DNA from: Luteolibacter arcticus | Lineage (GTDB): Bacteria > Verrucomicrobiota > Verrucomicrobiia > Verrucomicrobiales > Akkermansiaceae | Length of the DNA: 64,000 nucleotides | Direction: 5' to 3' | Assembly (NCBI RefSeq): GCF_025950235.1 | Contig: NZ_JAPDDT010000001.1 | Coordinates: 744,001-808,000 of the forward strand | Shown here: positions 40,940 through 49,171 of the stretch, piece by piece | Layout of the letters: every line of letters starts with the position of its first letter | How positions within the stretch are numbered: position 1 is the stretch's first letter | Notes under the pieces: generated by a model | Database searches by the model: none | What the model was told of the DNA's origin: nothing | The model's input: only the letters and a program-made list of their open reading frames with translations | Translations under genes and position numbers: made by a program

Positions 40940-41851
40940 ATGAACGTCCATCACCTCGAGCTTTTCTACTACGTGGCGAAGTTCGGCGGCATCACCGCGG
41001 CAGTGCGCAGCATGCCCTACGGCATCCAGCAACCTTCCGTGAGTGCCCAGATCTGCCGCTTGGAAAAGGACCTCGGGGTAACGCTGTTCATCCGCCGTCC
41101 CTTCAAGCTGACTCCTGAAGGCGAGATGCTCTATGAGCGCATCCAGCCTTTTTTCTCGCAGCTTCCCGACCTCGCCGGCGAGATCCGCCAGGAGGGATCG
41201 CTCCACTTGAAGTTGGGCGCGTGCCCTTCCGTGCTGCGGCATCATCTTCCCGGGTTGATGCTGGCCATGAAAGCCCGCAAACCCGGGCTACGGATCAGCC
41301 TCAAGGAGATCCAGATGGACGAGATCGCAGAGCATCTGGTGAAGCAGATCGCGGACATCTCGGTGGGCGCGGTGCTCGGTGCATTCCCTCCGCCGCTGCG
41401 GGTGGATGAGCTTCTCCGGGTGCCCCTCGCCCTGCTCGTGCCGGAGGATTTCCCCTGCACCACCTGGAAGCAGGTGATGGCACGCCACAAGCGCAAGGAC
41501 GGCAGCCTCGACCTGCCACTCATTGCGCCGCCCGTGCAGAGCGTGATCACGCGGCGCTTCCGGGAAGGGCTCACCACCGCGGGACTGATCTGGGAGACGG
41601 AGGTGGAGGTGGGCAACTTCGACGTGATCCGCGACTACGTGAAACACGGCTTCGGCGTGGGCATGTCCGTGGTGATCCCCGGGGTCCAGGCTTCCGGCGG
41701 ACTACGGCAAATCCCCATCCCGGCTTTCGCCCCGGTGCAGGTCGTGGCCGTCTATCTCAGGGAGCCCAAGCCGATCGTGGCGTGGTTCCTCCGGGAGTTG
41801 AAGGGCTACGTGAAACAACTCGCCGAAGTGAAGACGGCGGGTGTTAGATGA
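40940..41851 (+). CDS. LysR-type transcriptional regulator
   Basis: A 303-residue LysR regulator. The N-terminal winged helix is HHLELFYYVAKFGGITAAVRSMPYGIQQPSVSAQICRLEKDLGVTLFIRRPFKLTPEG, with recognition helix at PSVSAQICRLE. A periplasmic-binding-protein-like ligand domain follows (LKLGACPSVLRHHLPGLMLAMKARKPGLRISLKE). The ATG at 40,940 with GAAAGAGG upstream is used; an earlier GTG would add 14 residues. Its targets are not visible. It ends with a GTT AGA TGA run containing the TGTTAG word discussed in the findings. Confidence 0.9.
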   Translation: MNVHHLELFYYVAKFGGITAAVRSMPYGIQQPSVSAQICRLEKDLGVTLFIRRPFKLTPEGEMLYERIQPFFSQLPDLAGEIRQEGSLHLKLGACPSVLRHHLPGLMLAMKARKPGLRISLKEIQMDEIAEHLVKQIADISVGAVLGAFPPPLRVDELLRVPLALLVPEDFPCTTWKQVMARHKRKDGSLDLPLIAPPVQSVITRRFREGLTTAGLIWETEVEVGNFDVIRDYVKHGFGVGMSVVIPGVQASGGLRQIPIPAFAPVQVVAVYLREPKPIVAWFLRELKGYVKQLAEVKTAGVR

Positions 41852-41871
41852 AGGGAGCGAGGCTTCTTAGG

Positions 41872-41950
41872 GTAGGCGCATTGGTGACAATGCGGAAGCA
41901 CCGGAACGGACCGCTTCCATGGACCACTCCGCACTGTCACCAGTGCGCCT
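41872..41950 (-). repeat. Double-hairpin repeat, inverted copy 3
   Basis: The element of 20,343–20,514 reappears here in the opposite orientation, with GTAGGCGCA/GTGCGCC ends, GCATTGGTGACAATGC and a GGACCACTCC word. The centre is enlarged by extra palindromic sequence (GGAAGCACCGGAACGGACCGCTTCC). Confidence 0.7.
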
Positions 41951-41963
41951 TCGCAAAAGACAA

Positions 41964-41997
41964 GAACGCCACCGGCCCATGCGGACCGGTGGCGTTC
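41964..41997 (-). terminator. Rho-independent terminator of the minus-strand sugar operon
   Basis: A 12-bp perfect stem (GAACGCCACCGG with its complement) and a 10-base loop. On the minus strand it is followed by TTGTCTTTTG, a T-rich tail. It lies 15 bases beyond the stop of the Gfo/Idh dehydrogenase gene and terminates that operon. Confidence 0.85.
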
Positions 41998-42011
41998 GGG
42001 AATCCGTTGGC

Positions 42012-43160
42012 TCAGGCCTTCTTCACGTTCACCCACTGGCCGGTCTTGGCCGACTCGAGGACGGCGTCGCAGACATACTGGGTGCCGAGGGCGTGGCGGA
42101 AGTCGGGGTAGCGCTTCTCGGCCGTCGGGTCATCGAGGGACTTGAAGAACTCCGCCAGCTCGTGAGTGAATGAGTGCTCGTAGCCGAGGCAGAGGCCCGG
42201 GACCCACCAGTTGCCGGAGTAAGGGTGATCGCCGTCGGTGGCGTGGATGTTGGTCCAGCCGCGGCGATCTCCGGGGACGCCGTGATCGAAGTACGAGAGG
42301 TAGTTCAGGTCATGGAGATCCCACGCCAGCGACTTCTTCTCACCGTTGATCTCGAATGTATAGAGTGCCTTGTGGCCGCGAGCGTAGCGGGTGCTTTCGA
42401 AGATCGCCAGTGAACCGTTCTCGAAGCGCGCGAGGAAGGCGCAGGCATCATCGATGGTCACGGGATGCTTTTCACCGGTGGCGGTGTGAACGCGCTCCTT
42501 GATGAAGGTCTCCGTCATCGCACTGACCGAGACGACGTCGCCATTGATCCAACGGGCGGTATCGATGCAGTGGGCGAGCAAGTCACCCGTGACGCCGGAA
42601 CCGGCCGCGGCGGCATCCAGGCGCCAGAGGCCGGCGCCCCCTTGCGGGAGTTCTTCGGAGATCGTCCAGTCCTGCAGGAAGTTTGCGCGGTAGTGGAAGA
42701 CGCGGCCGAGCTCGCCCGCATCGACGATGTTCTTCGCGAGCGTGACGGCGGGCAGGAAGCGGTAGTTGTACCAGACCAAGTTCGGCAGGCCGGAGGCCTC
42801 GACCGCCTTGACCATTTCCTCGCCCTGCGCGCCGTTCAGGGCGAGCGGCTTTTCGCAGAGGATCATCTTGCCGTGCTTGATGCACTCGAGGGCGATCTCG
42901 GCGTGCGAGTCATTCGGCGTGCAGATGTCGACGGCATCGATGTCCTCGCGCTTCACCAGTTCGCGCCAGTCGGTTTCGTAGGACGCGTAGCCCCACTTTT
43001 CGGCGAAGGCCTTCACCTTCGCCTCGTCGCGGCCGCAGACGGCCTGGCGGACCGGGACGTGAGTGGTGTCGAAGAAGTGGCTGAGCTGCGAGTAGGCATT
43101 CGAGTGGGTACGGCCCATGAAGCCGTAGCCAATGAGACCGATGCGGATTTCCTTTTTCAT
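42012..43160 (-). CDS. Gfo/Idh/MocA family oxidoreductase
   Basis: A 382-residue NAD(P)-dependent sugar or inositol oxidoreductase. The N-terminal Rossmann fold starts [22 protein letters not shown] (GxGxxG). The [17 protein letters not shown] segment holds the family's catalytic Lys (EKP), and [37 protein letters not shown] is typical. C-terminal [29 protein letters not shown] closes the barrel side. It is the last gene of a minus-strand operon, 49 bases after the cupin gene, before a strong terminator. Confidence 0.93.
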   Translation of the reverse strand: MKKEIRIGLIGYGFMGRTHSNAYSQLSHFFDTTHVPVRQAVCGRDEAKVKAFAEKWGYASYETDWRELVKREDIDAVDICTPNDSHAEIALECIKHGKMILCEKPLALNGAQGEEMVKAVEASGLPNLVWYNYRFLPAVTLAKNIVDAGELGRVFHYRANFLQDWTISEELPQGGAGLWRLDAAAAGSGVTGDLLAHCIDTARWINGDVVSVSAMTETFIKERVHTATGEKHPVTIDDACAFLARFENGSLAIFESTRYARGHKALYTFEINGEKKSLAWDLHDLNYLSYFDHGVPGDRRGWTNIHATDGDHPYSGNWWVPGLCLGYEHSFTHELAEFFKSLDDPTAEKRYPDFRHALGTQYVCDAVLESAKTGQWVNVKKA

Positions 43161-43209
43161 GATGGGGAAGAGGGTGCGTCTGCTGGGTTGATGTTTGATT
43201 CAAACGGCG

Positions 43210-44520
43210 TCATGCAGCGCCGGGTGTTTGGGAATGCGCGTGTTGCGGGAAGTCGAAGGTCAGCACGAGCGGTTCATCTCCCGTGTTCTCGATTTCCACA
43301 CCACCGCGATTCATCGCGGCCTGGGTGATGAATCCGATTTCGGGATAGATTTCGCCGAGCTTCATGTCCTGGTGATAGCGCACTTCGAGTTTTCCGACCC
43401 GGCCGCGTCCGCCGTTCGTGTGGAACAGCGCGGGGCTTTCCGGGCGGAAACTCGTCCTGGCTCCGGGTGCAAGGGTGAGACGGAGAATGGAGCACTTCTG
43501 GTCACCGAGGATGTCACCGTAGACAATCCACCGTGCGTCCACTCCGTCGCCGGCAAATTCCTTGGCGGTGATGGCCGGACGCGAATTCTTCTGAACGAAG
43601 TCGGGATCCTGGTTCGCCTCGAAGTCGAACTTGTCCACCAAGTATTCCCAATCTTCGTGCCGGTCTTTCGGATAGTCCTCTTCCCGGCAGGCGTAGAATG
43701 CATCGGCCGCTCCGATCCTTCCGTCGAGCGTCAGGTCCTCGGCCAGGAAATGCTCGTCCATCGTGACGTGAAGCTCGTGCGTGCAAAGATCCGTCGGCGA
43801 GTGCAGCACGCCATTCGGCATCACGAAGCCGTCATCCAGTTTCATCATCGTGTGCGGCGACAAGTGCCGCACCCCGTTGTATTCGCCCTGACCCCAACGC
43901 TGCATGCAAGCAAGGAACTGGTCCTTGGTGACGAACGGATACAGCCCCATGGCCGTGGTGTGGTAGTGCGACGGGCTTACTCCGGGGTTGTCGAAGGAAT
44001 TGATGTCGTAAACCTCCCACTTCGACCAGTGAAGGTGATGGGGAATGGGGTTCAGGTTGTCGAACTTTTTGGACACGATGGGCCAGGTGACCCTGCCGAA
44101 CAGGGATTGGGAAAGCGCCACGAGCTTTTCTCCCATGACGGCTTCAGGATTGGTCTCGATCAGATCCTGAAGCGAGATGACTTGCCCGCCCGGAGTGAGA
44201 ACGTGAGCTTCTCCTTCACGGAACGGCGCCTTTCCCGTGCGGGTATCCAGGACGCCGGTCACAATGGGCACGGTGCAGCACATCCAGACTTCATCGAGGC
44301 CGGTTCCGCCCATGTAGTCCGGATAGTAGGATTTCTCGTCCAGGCGAAGGCGTTTGCCCGGCGTGCAGAATGTCCGGCCGGCGTAGCGGTGCAGAAGCTG
44401 CAGCACCCCGTCGTTCTGATTGAGGCAATCATCGAGAATCGAATCCGATCCTCCGTCGATGACATCGTGATGAGGATACTCGTGCAGTTTCTCCGCAAGA
44501 ATTGAAGTCGGGGCAGCCAT
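43210..44520 (-). CDS. Cupin-fold sugar isomerase-like protein
   Basis: A 436-residue protein with a bicupin-like character. PSHYHTTAMGLYPFVTKDQFLACMQRWGQGEYNGVRHLSPHTMMKLDDGFVMPNGVLHSPTDLCTHELH contains the His pairs and the 'P-x-G-V-L-H' cupin motif of mannose-6-phosphate-isomerase-like proteins. The C-terminal half has another beta domain (HTNGGRGRVGKLEVRYHQDMKLGEIYPEIGFITQAAMN). The gene lies between the dehydrogenase and TIM-barrel epimerase genes, which fits a role in interconversion of an unusual sugar or uronate. I cannot name the substrate. Confidence 0.65.
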   Translation of the reverse strand: MAAPTSILAEKLHEYPHHDVIDGGSDSILDDCLNQNDGVLQLLHRYAGRTFCTPGKRLRLDEKSYYPDYMGGTGLDEVWMCCTVPIVTGVLDTRTGKAPFREGEAHVLTPGGQVISLQDLIETNPEAVMGEKLVALSQSLFGRVTWPIVSKKFDNLNPIPHHLHWSKWEVYDINSFDNPGVSPSHYHTTAMGLYPFVTKDQFLACMQRWGQGEYNGVRHLSPHTMMKLDDGFVMPNGVLHSPTDLCTHELHVTMDEHFLAEDLTLDGRIGAADAFYACREEDYPKDRHEDWEYLVDKFDFEANQDPDFVQKNSRPAITAKEFAGDGVDARWIVYGDILGDQKCSILRLTLAPGARTSFRPESPALFHTNGGRGRVGKLEVRYHQDMKLGEIYPEIGFITQAAMNRGGVEIENTGDEPLVLTFDFPQHAHSQTPGAA

Positions 44521-44563
44521 GGCAGATGGATACTGAAGAATGGTGAATGGAGTGGCCGCCGCT

Positions 44564-45565
44564 TCAGAGCGCCTCGTCGACTTCGATCATCTTGCCGAGG
44601 ATGGTCTCCCAGGTGTGGGCGTCCTCGAGGATCTCGTTGGAGAACATGCAACCGTCCCAACAGAAGTGCTTCATCCCGCGGGCGGCGGCGTCCTTGAGCC
44701 AGAAGGCCGAGCACTTGGCGATGTCGAGCTTGCCGTTTGGATCGTCGGCGCGGCAATGGCGGCCGGTCTTGTCGTGGCTGCCGGTGCCGTGGACGGTGCC
44801 GTCGTTCTGGGCGACGTGGAAGTCGATGGTCCACGGGCGCAGCGCGTCGGTGAGCGTCTTGTAGGCGGGCCAGAATTCCTCGTCGGTGTAGCCTTCCTTG
44901 AGCAAGGCGGCCTCGGGCGCATTGTAGCCCATGAGGTAGAGGTAGGTGTGGGCGAGGTCGGCCTGGAAGCCAACGGTCTCCGGCATGCCGGTCGCTTCAA
45001 GCGTGTCGATCATCGCCTTCCACGAATGCATGCCGCCCCAACAGATCTCGCCCTCGGCAGCGAGGCGCTCGCCGTGTTGGGCAGCGACCTTGCCAGCTTC
45101 ACGCCAGGTCTCGGCGATCTTCTTGGTATTACCCGCAGGATCTTCCGACCAGTCGTGAACGCCGCCGGCGGAGTCGATGCGGATGAGGCCATACTCGCGC
45201 ACGCCGTGCGCCTTGAGGATGTCGGCGATGCGGCAGGCTTTCTCGACCGCGAGAACGAAGTTCTTGCGGTCGTCATCGGAGCCGAAAGCCGGGCCGCCGA
45301 CGGTGCCCGGCCAGACCGGGGCCACCAGCGAGCCGACCTTCAGGCCGTGCGCCGCGATCTGGTCGGCCATCGCCTTGATCGCGTCGTCGGAAGCGTCGGG
45401 ATCGGTGTGTGGGTGAAACAGGAACAGGTCCACGCCGTCGTACTTGCGGCCATTGACGGAGGCGGCGGCGGTCATTTCGAGCATGCGCTCGAGCGAGATC
45501 GGCGGATGGTCGGTGCCGGGTTCCTTCCCGACCAGGCCGGGCCACATGGCATTGTGAAGTTTCAT
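44564..45565 (-). CDS. Sugar phosphate isomerase/epimerase (xylose-isomerase-like TIM barrel)
   Basis: A 333-residue TIM-barrel protein of the AP_endonuc_2 family. Recognisable parts are [68 protein letters not shown] (metal-site residues) and [17 protein letters not shown] with [10 protein letters not shown] towards the end. Such enzymes isomerise or epimerise free sugars or sugar acids. It is third in transcription order in the minus-strand operon, after the mutarotase-like gene. Confidence 0.85.
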   Translation of the reverse strand: MKLHNAMWPGLVGKEPGTDHPPISLERMLEMTAAASVNGRKYDGVDLFLFHPHTDPDASDDAIKAMADQIAAHGLKVGSLVAPVWPGTVGGPAFGSDDDRKNFVLAVEKACRIADILKAHGVREYGLIRIDSAGGVHDWSEDPAGNTKKIAETWREAGKVAAQHGERLAAEGEICWGGMHSWKAMIDTLEATGMPETVGFQADLAHTYLYLMGYNAPEAALLKEGYTDEEFWPAYKTLTDALRPWTIDFHVAQNDGTVHGTGSHDKTGRHCRADDPNGKLDIAKCSAFWLKDAAARGMKHFCWDGCMFSNEILEDAHTWETILGKMIEVDEAL

Positions 45566-45628
45566 GATCTTGGGTGGTAGATGTTGGGTGGTAGGTGACT
45601 CAAAGTCCTGTTTGCGGATGCCTTGATG

Positions 45629-46735
45629 TTAGAGAACGAAATTCCAGTCGACGGCCGACTCGATAGTTGCGCCGGATTCACCGGTGATCACGACCTTGCC
45701 GGGACCGGCGGGAACGATGGATGTCACGCGGCCGAACTTCTCCGGCACGGCGGCGACTGCCTGGGCGAGATGCAGCGAGACGGTCTCATCCTTTCGGAAA
45801 TGACGCGTCGTGGGCACGCCTTCCGCAGCGAGCGGGTTGGTGCGGGAAACGTCCACGGGATCGGCGAAGTACGAACAGACCTCCTCGATGCCCATGCGGC
45901 CGAGGTGACGGCCATTCCATGGCGCGCCGTGGCGGCCGCCATTGGAGATCCACAGAATGGTCGAGGGGAAGTCGGCAGGATTCTTCAGCGAGAACCACAC
46001 GTAGCCATCGAGCACCGCAGCCGACCACGCAAAGGGCTGCTCCGCCGTGGCGGGCGCCGCGTGCATCATCACGAGATCCTCGAAACCCTGGCGCGCCGGA
46101 TACTTCGAAACATCGGTCGTCCCGCCCGTGGAGAGAGGAACCTCGCGAAGGTCGGTGAAAGTCCCGGAGGGCTTCAGCGCACCATATTCGCGATTGAGGG
46201 GATTCGAAAACAAACCGCGGTAAACAGAGCCCCAGCGGAATGGCGAAACGCTGACCAAACCCTCTCCTTCGGTAAGCAATGAGAAGTCGATCACCGGATG
46301 ATTGCCGTAGCTGTAGTGGCCCTCGACTCCTGAAATACGATGCTCGCAGTAGATCGCTGTCTCACCCTCCCGAAGAATGACAATTTTCTCCAGCCAGCCA
46401 CCCGAATCTGGGTCATCCATGCCGAGGTGGAGCCGGTCATCACCGCCGGCGACGATCTTCCACTCGGCATTCGCCGCGACACCGTGCGGCGGGGCGCTTT
46501 TCTGCGGACCGAAGGGGAAGCAGAGGAAGTCACCCCGCAGAACCGTCAGCAATGGCGGGAGTGCCTCGTCCACCTCATCGGGCGTCCACGGGGCCAGCGC
46601 GTAGGGCGAAACGGTGCGGTCGCCGAGCCTGAACTCGACCGGTGCCATATGCCCCGCGCGGCAGGAAATCCACAGCGTTACCCGGTCTAGGGTTAGCTTC
46701 CAGCTCGGCTCGCCGTGGACAAGATCGTTCATCAA
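45629..46735 (-). CDS. Aldose 1-epimerase-like carbohydrate-binding protein
   Basis: A 368-residue, beta-rich protein of galactose-mutarotase-like layout (GGDDRLHLGMDDPDSGGWLEKIVILREGETAIYCEHRISGVEGHYSYGNHPVIDF with a conserved GNHP/ HP, SPFRWGSVYRGLFS, FAWSAAVLDGYVWFSLKNPADFPSTILWISNGGRHGAPWNGRHLGRMGIEEVCSYF). The 'HPV', 'W.SNGGR...PW...' stretch is typical of the DUF4380/aldose-epimerase-like proteins beside Gfo/Idh enzymes. It is the first gene of the minus-strand operon, facing the divergent epimerase gene. Confidence 0.7.
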   Translation of the reverse strand: MMNDLVHGEPSWKLTLDRVTLWISCRAGHMAPVEFRLGDRTVSPYALAPWTPDEVDEALPPLLTVLRGDFLCFPFGPQKSAPPHGVAANAEWKIVAGGDDRLHLGMDDPDSGGWLEKIVILREGETAIYCEHRISGVEGHYSYGNHPVIDFSLLTEGEGLVSVSPFRWGSVYRGLFSNPLNREYGALKPSGTFTDLREVPLSTGGTTDVSKYPARQGFEDLVMMHAAPATAEQPFAWSAAVLDGYVWFSLKNPADFPSTILWISNGGRHGAPWNGRHLGRMGIEEVCSYFADPVDVSRTNPLAAEGVPTTRHFRKDETVSLHLAQAVAAVPEKFGRVTSIVPAGPGKVVITGESGATIESAVDWNFVL

Positions 46736-46839
46736 TGCAGGCGATTCAGAAAAAATCTCACAAAAACGGAAGCAAAATCACATGACCTACAAAAATGTGT
46801 AGCCCTCCCGAGCCCCGGTCCTTTACTCACAAATCCACC
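46736..46839. promoter_or_regulatory. Divergent promoter region of the sugar cluster
   Basis: 104 bases of AT-rich DNA between the divergent starts at 46,735 and 46,840. A small inverted repeat (CTACA...TGTAG at 46,787–46,802) is the best operator candidate. No clear −35/−10 pair can be assigned with confidence. Confidence 0.4.
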
Positions 46840-47682
46840 ATGAACATCGGCTTCAACCTGCTCCTCTGGACCCCCGCCCTTCAGGAAGACCAGTTTCACC
46901 TCCTCACCTCCCTGAAGAATGCCGGCTATGACGGCGTGGAACTGCCGGTATTCTCGGCCGACACCAATCACTACAAGGTCGTCGGCAAGGCCCTCGCCGA
47001 CCAAGGCCTGCGCTCGACCGCGGTGACCGTGATTCCTGACGAAGCCCACAACCCGAGCAGCCCCGAAGCCGCCAACCGCGCCGGAGCGGTGGATTTCCTC
47101 AAGGGAATCGTCGATTCCTGCCACGCCGCCGGCACCGAGATCCTGATGGGCCCCTACCACCAGCCGCTAGGCGTGTTTTCCGGCAACAGCCCGACGAAGG
47201 ACGAATGGCAGTGGGCTGCCGAGGTGCACCGCGAGGTCGCGGACTACGCCCAGCAGGCCGGGGTGAAGCTGGTGATCGAGTGGCTGAACCGCTTCGAGTG
47301 CTACTTCATCACCACCATGGGGCAGGGCGCCGAATATGCCGCGCTGGTGAACCACCCGAACTTCACGACGATGTTCGACACCTTCCACGCGAACATCGAG
47401 GAGAAGGACCCGGCCGCCACCTTGATGAAATACATCAAGAGCGTCGGCCACGTGCACATCTCGGAGAATGACCGCGGCACCCCGGGCACCGGCCACGCCG
47501 CGATACGCGAAAGCATCCAGGTGCTCAAGGAAGAAGGCTACACCGGCTGGCTGACCATCGAGGCCTTCGGCCGCGCGCTGCCCGAGCTGGCCGCCGCGAC
47601 CCGCGTCTGGCGCGACCTGTTCCCCTCACCGGAGGAAGTTTACACCAAGGGCATCGCGTATATCCGCGAGTGCCTGAAGTAG
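46840..47682 (+). CDS. D-tagatose/D-psicose 3-epimerase-like protein
   Basis: A 280-residue TIM-barrel epimerase. MNIGFNLLLWTPALQEDQFHLL and YDGVELPVFS start the barrel, and metal-site residues lie in VIEWLNRFECYF (Glu), TTMFDTFHANIEEKDP (Asp and His), VGHVHISENDRGTPGTGH (His) and GWLTIEAFGRALPELA (Glu). The order E–D–H–E matches ketose 3-epimerases. The ATG at 46,840 follows the divergent promoter region. It presumably acts with the minus-strand dehydrogenase operon opposite. Confidence 0.88.
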   Translation: MNIGFNLLLWTPALQEDQFHLLTSLKNAGYDGVELPVFSADTNHYKVVGKALADQGLRSTAVTVIPDEAHNPSSPEAANRAGAVDFLKGIVDSCHAAGTEILMGPYHQPLGVFSGNSPTKDEWQWAAEVHREVADYAQQAGVKLVIEWLNRFECYFITTMGQGAEYAALVNHPNFTTMFDTFHANIEEKDPAATLMKYIKSVGHVHISENDRGTPGTGHAAIRESIQVLKEEGYTGWLTIEAFGRALPELAAATRVWRDLFPSPEEVYTKGIAYIRECLK

Positions 47683-47824
47683 CTCGTTGGCTACTTGCAG
47701 TTGATTTTCGGTGAGCCCTCCAGCGTCAGCGCTTGGAGGGCGCAATGAACTGCCAAGAAATGCCAGCGGGTTTGGCGTTTCCGCGGCTTTCGTTGGGACT
47801 TGAGACTTCAAGCGAAGCCCTTCC

Positions 47825-49171
47825 CTACTTCCCGATACAAAACTGGCTGAAAATGGCACCGAGGATGGCCTCGGTATCCACCTTACCAACAATCTCGCCT
47901 AGGGCATCGAGAGCGCCCCGCAGTTCTAGCGCGGCGAGTTCAGGCGCAGCGGCGCTTTCTAGCAAGACCTCCGCCGCCTCCAACGATTCGTCGGCGCGGC
48001 GCAGGCAGTCGCGGTGGCGGGTATTGATCGCCACCGCGTGTTCACCCCAGTCGGCCTCGCCGAGGTCGAGCGCCTCGCGGATGACGCGGCGGAGCTGATC
48101 GAGGCCGACGCCCGTATTGCATGAAAGCCGGACACCGCCGTGGTCCGACCAGTCGGCATGTTCGCCGAGGTCGGACTTGTTGAGAACGGTTACAGTGCGG
48201 TTGCTCTCCGGCAGCTCGACGGCGCTTTCGGCGGCAGGCAGCGAGGCGTCGCGCACGACCAGCAGGAGATCGGCCCGGCCGGCCTCATGAAGCGTGCGGC
48301 GGATCCCCTCCTGCTCCACGCCACCGGCTTCCGCGCGCAGGCCGGCGGTATCGACCAGGCGGAGCGGCACTCCATCGAGAATGATCGTTTCCTCGATGGT
48401 ATCGCGGGTGGTCCCCGCTTCGTCGCTGACGATGGCACGCTCGCTGCCGAGCAGGAGATTGAGCAGGCTGGATTTGCCCGCATTGGGCCGGCCACAGATG
48501 ACCGTGCGGACGCCTTCGCGGAGGATTCTCCCCTGCTCTGCCGTGGCGAGCAGCTTCGTAATCCCGTCACGGGCGGCGGCCACGCGGGCCATGAATAGAG
48601 CGCCGGTGTCGGGATCGATGTCCTCCTCCGGAAAGTCGATCCACGCCTCAAGGTGGGCGACCACGCCGATGAGATCCTCCCGCAAGCGGACGGCCTCGCG
48701 ACCGATGCCGCCTTCTAGCTGCTCATGGGCGGCGCGCAGGGCCAGATCGCTCTGCGCCGAGATCAGATCCATGATCGCCTCGGCCTGGGTCAGGTCGAGC
48801 TTGCCGTGAAGGAAAGCGCGCTCGGTGAACTCGCCGGGACCGGCAGATCGTGCACCACACTCCAACAATCGCTCCAGCACCCGGCGGGTAACGAGGCGGC
48901 CACCGTGGCAGGCAATCTCAACGACCGGTTCGCCCGTGAAGCTACGGCTGTCGCGAAAGACGGTCAGAAGGACATCATCAAGCACGCGTCCCTCGGCGTC
49001 GCGGACCTTGGCGCGGGTGGCCCGGCGTTCTTCGGCGCGGCCCGCGGCCCCGCGACAAGCGCGGTCGGCGATTTCCTCTGCCTGCGGACCGGAAAGGCGG
49101 ATCAGGGCAACCGCCGCGGTGCCGCCGCCGCTGGCGAGCGCCACAATGGTCTCGGTGGTGGACGCGGTCAT
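47825..49171 (-). CDS. mnmE: tRNA modification GTPase MnmE (TrmE)
   Basis: A 448-residue MnmE. The N-terminal folate-binding domain starts ETIVALASGGGTAAVALIRLSG. A G domain is inserted in the helical domain: GRPNAGKSSLLNLLLGSERAIVSDEAGTTRDTIEE (G1, G2) and LVDTAGLRAEAGGVEQEG (G3). The C-terminus FCIGK carries the conserved Cys of C-I/L-G-K. It forms the cmnm5U34 tRNA modification with MnmG. The start at 49,171 overlaps the stop of the long coiled-coil gene by four bases; an upstream in-frame region lies within that gene. Confidence 0.96.
   Translation of the reverse strand: MTASTTETIVALASGGGTAAVALIRLSGPQAEEIADRACRGAAGRAEERRATRAKVRDAEGRVLDDVLLTVFRDSRSFTGEPVVEIACHGGRLVTRRVLERLLECGARSAGPGEFTERAFLHGKLDLTQAEAIMDLISAQSDLALRAAHEQLEGGIGREAVRLREDLIGVVAHLEAWIDFPEEDIDPDTGALFMARVAAARDGITKLLATAEQGRILREGVRTVICGRPNAGKSSLLNLLLGSERAIVSDEAGTTRDTIEETIILDGVPLRLVDTAGLRAEAGGVEQEGIRRTLHEAGRADLLLVVRDASLPAAESAVELPESNRTVTVLNKSDLGEHADWSDHGGVRLSCNTGVGLDQLRRVIREALDLGEADWGEHAVAINTRHRDCLRRADESLEAAEVLLESAAAPELAALELRGALDALGEIVGKVDTEAILGAIFSQFCIGK

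Noticed and set aside
46787-46802. CTACA/TGTAG palindrome as a definite operator
   Set aside because: Only five bases per arm in AT-rich DNA; it is mentioned within the divergent region but not claimed as a separate site.
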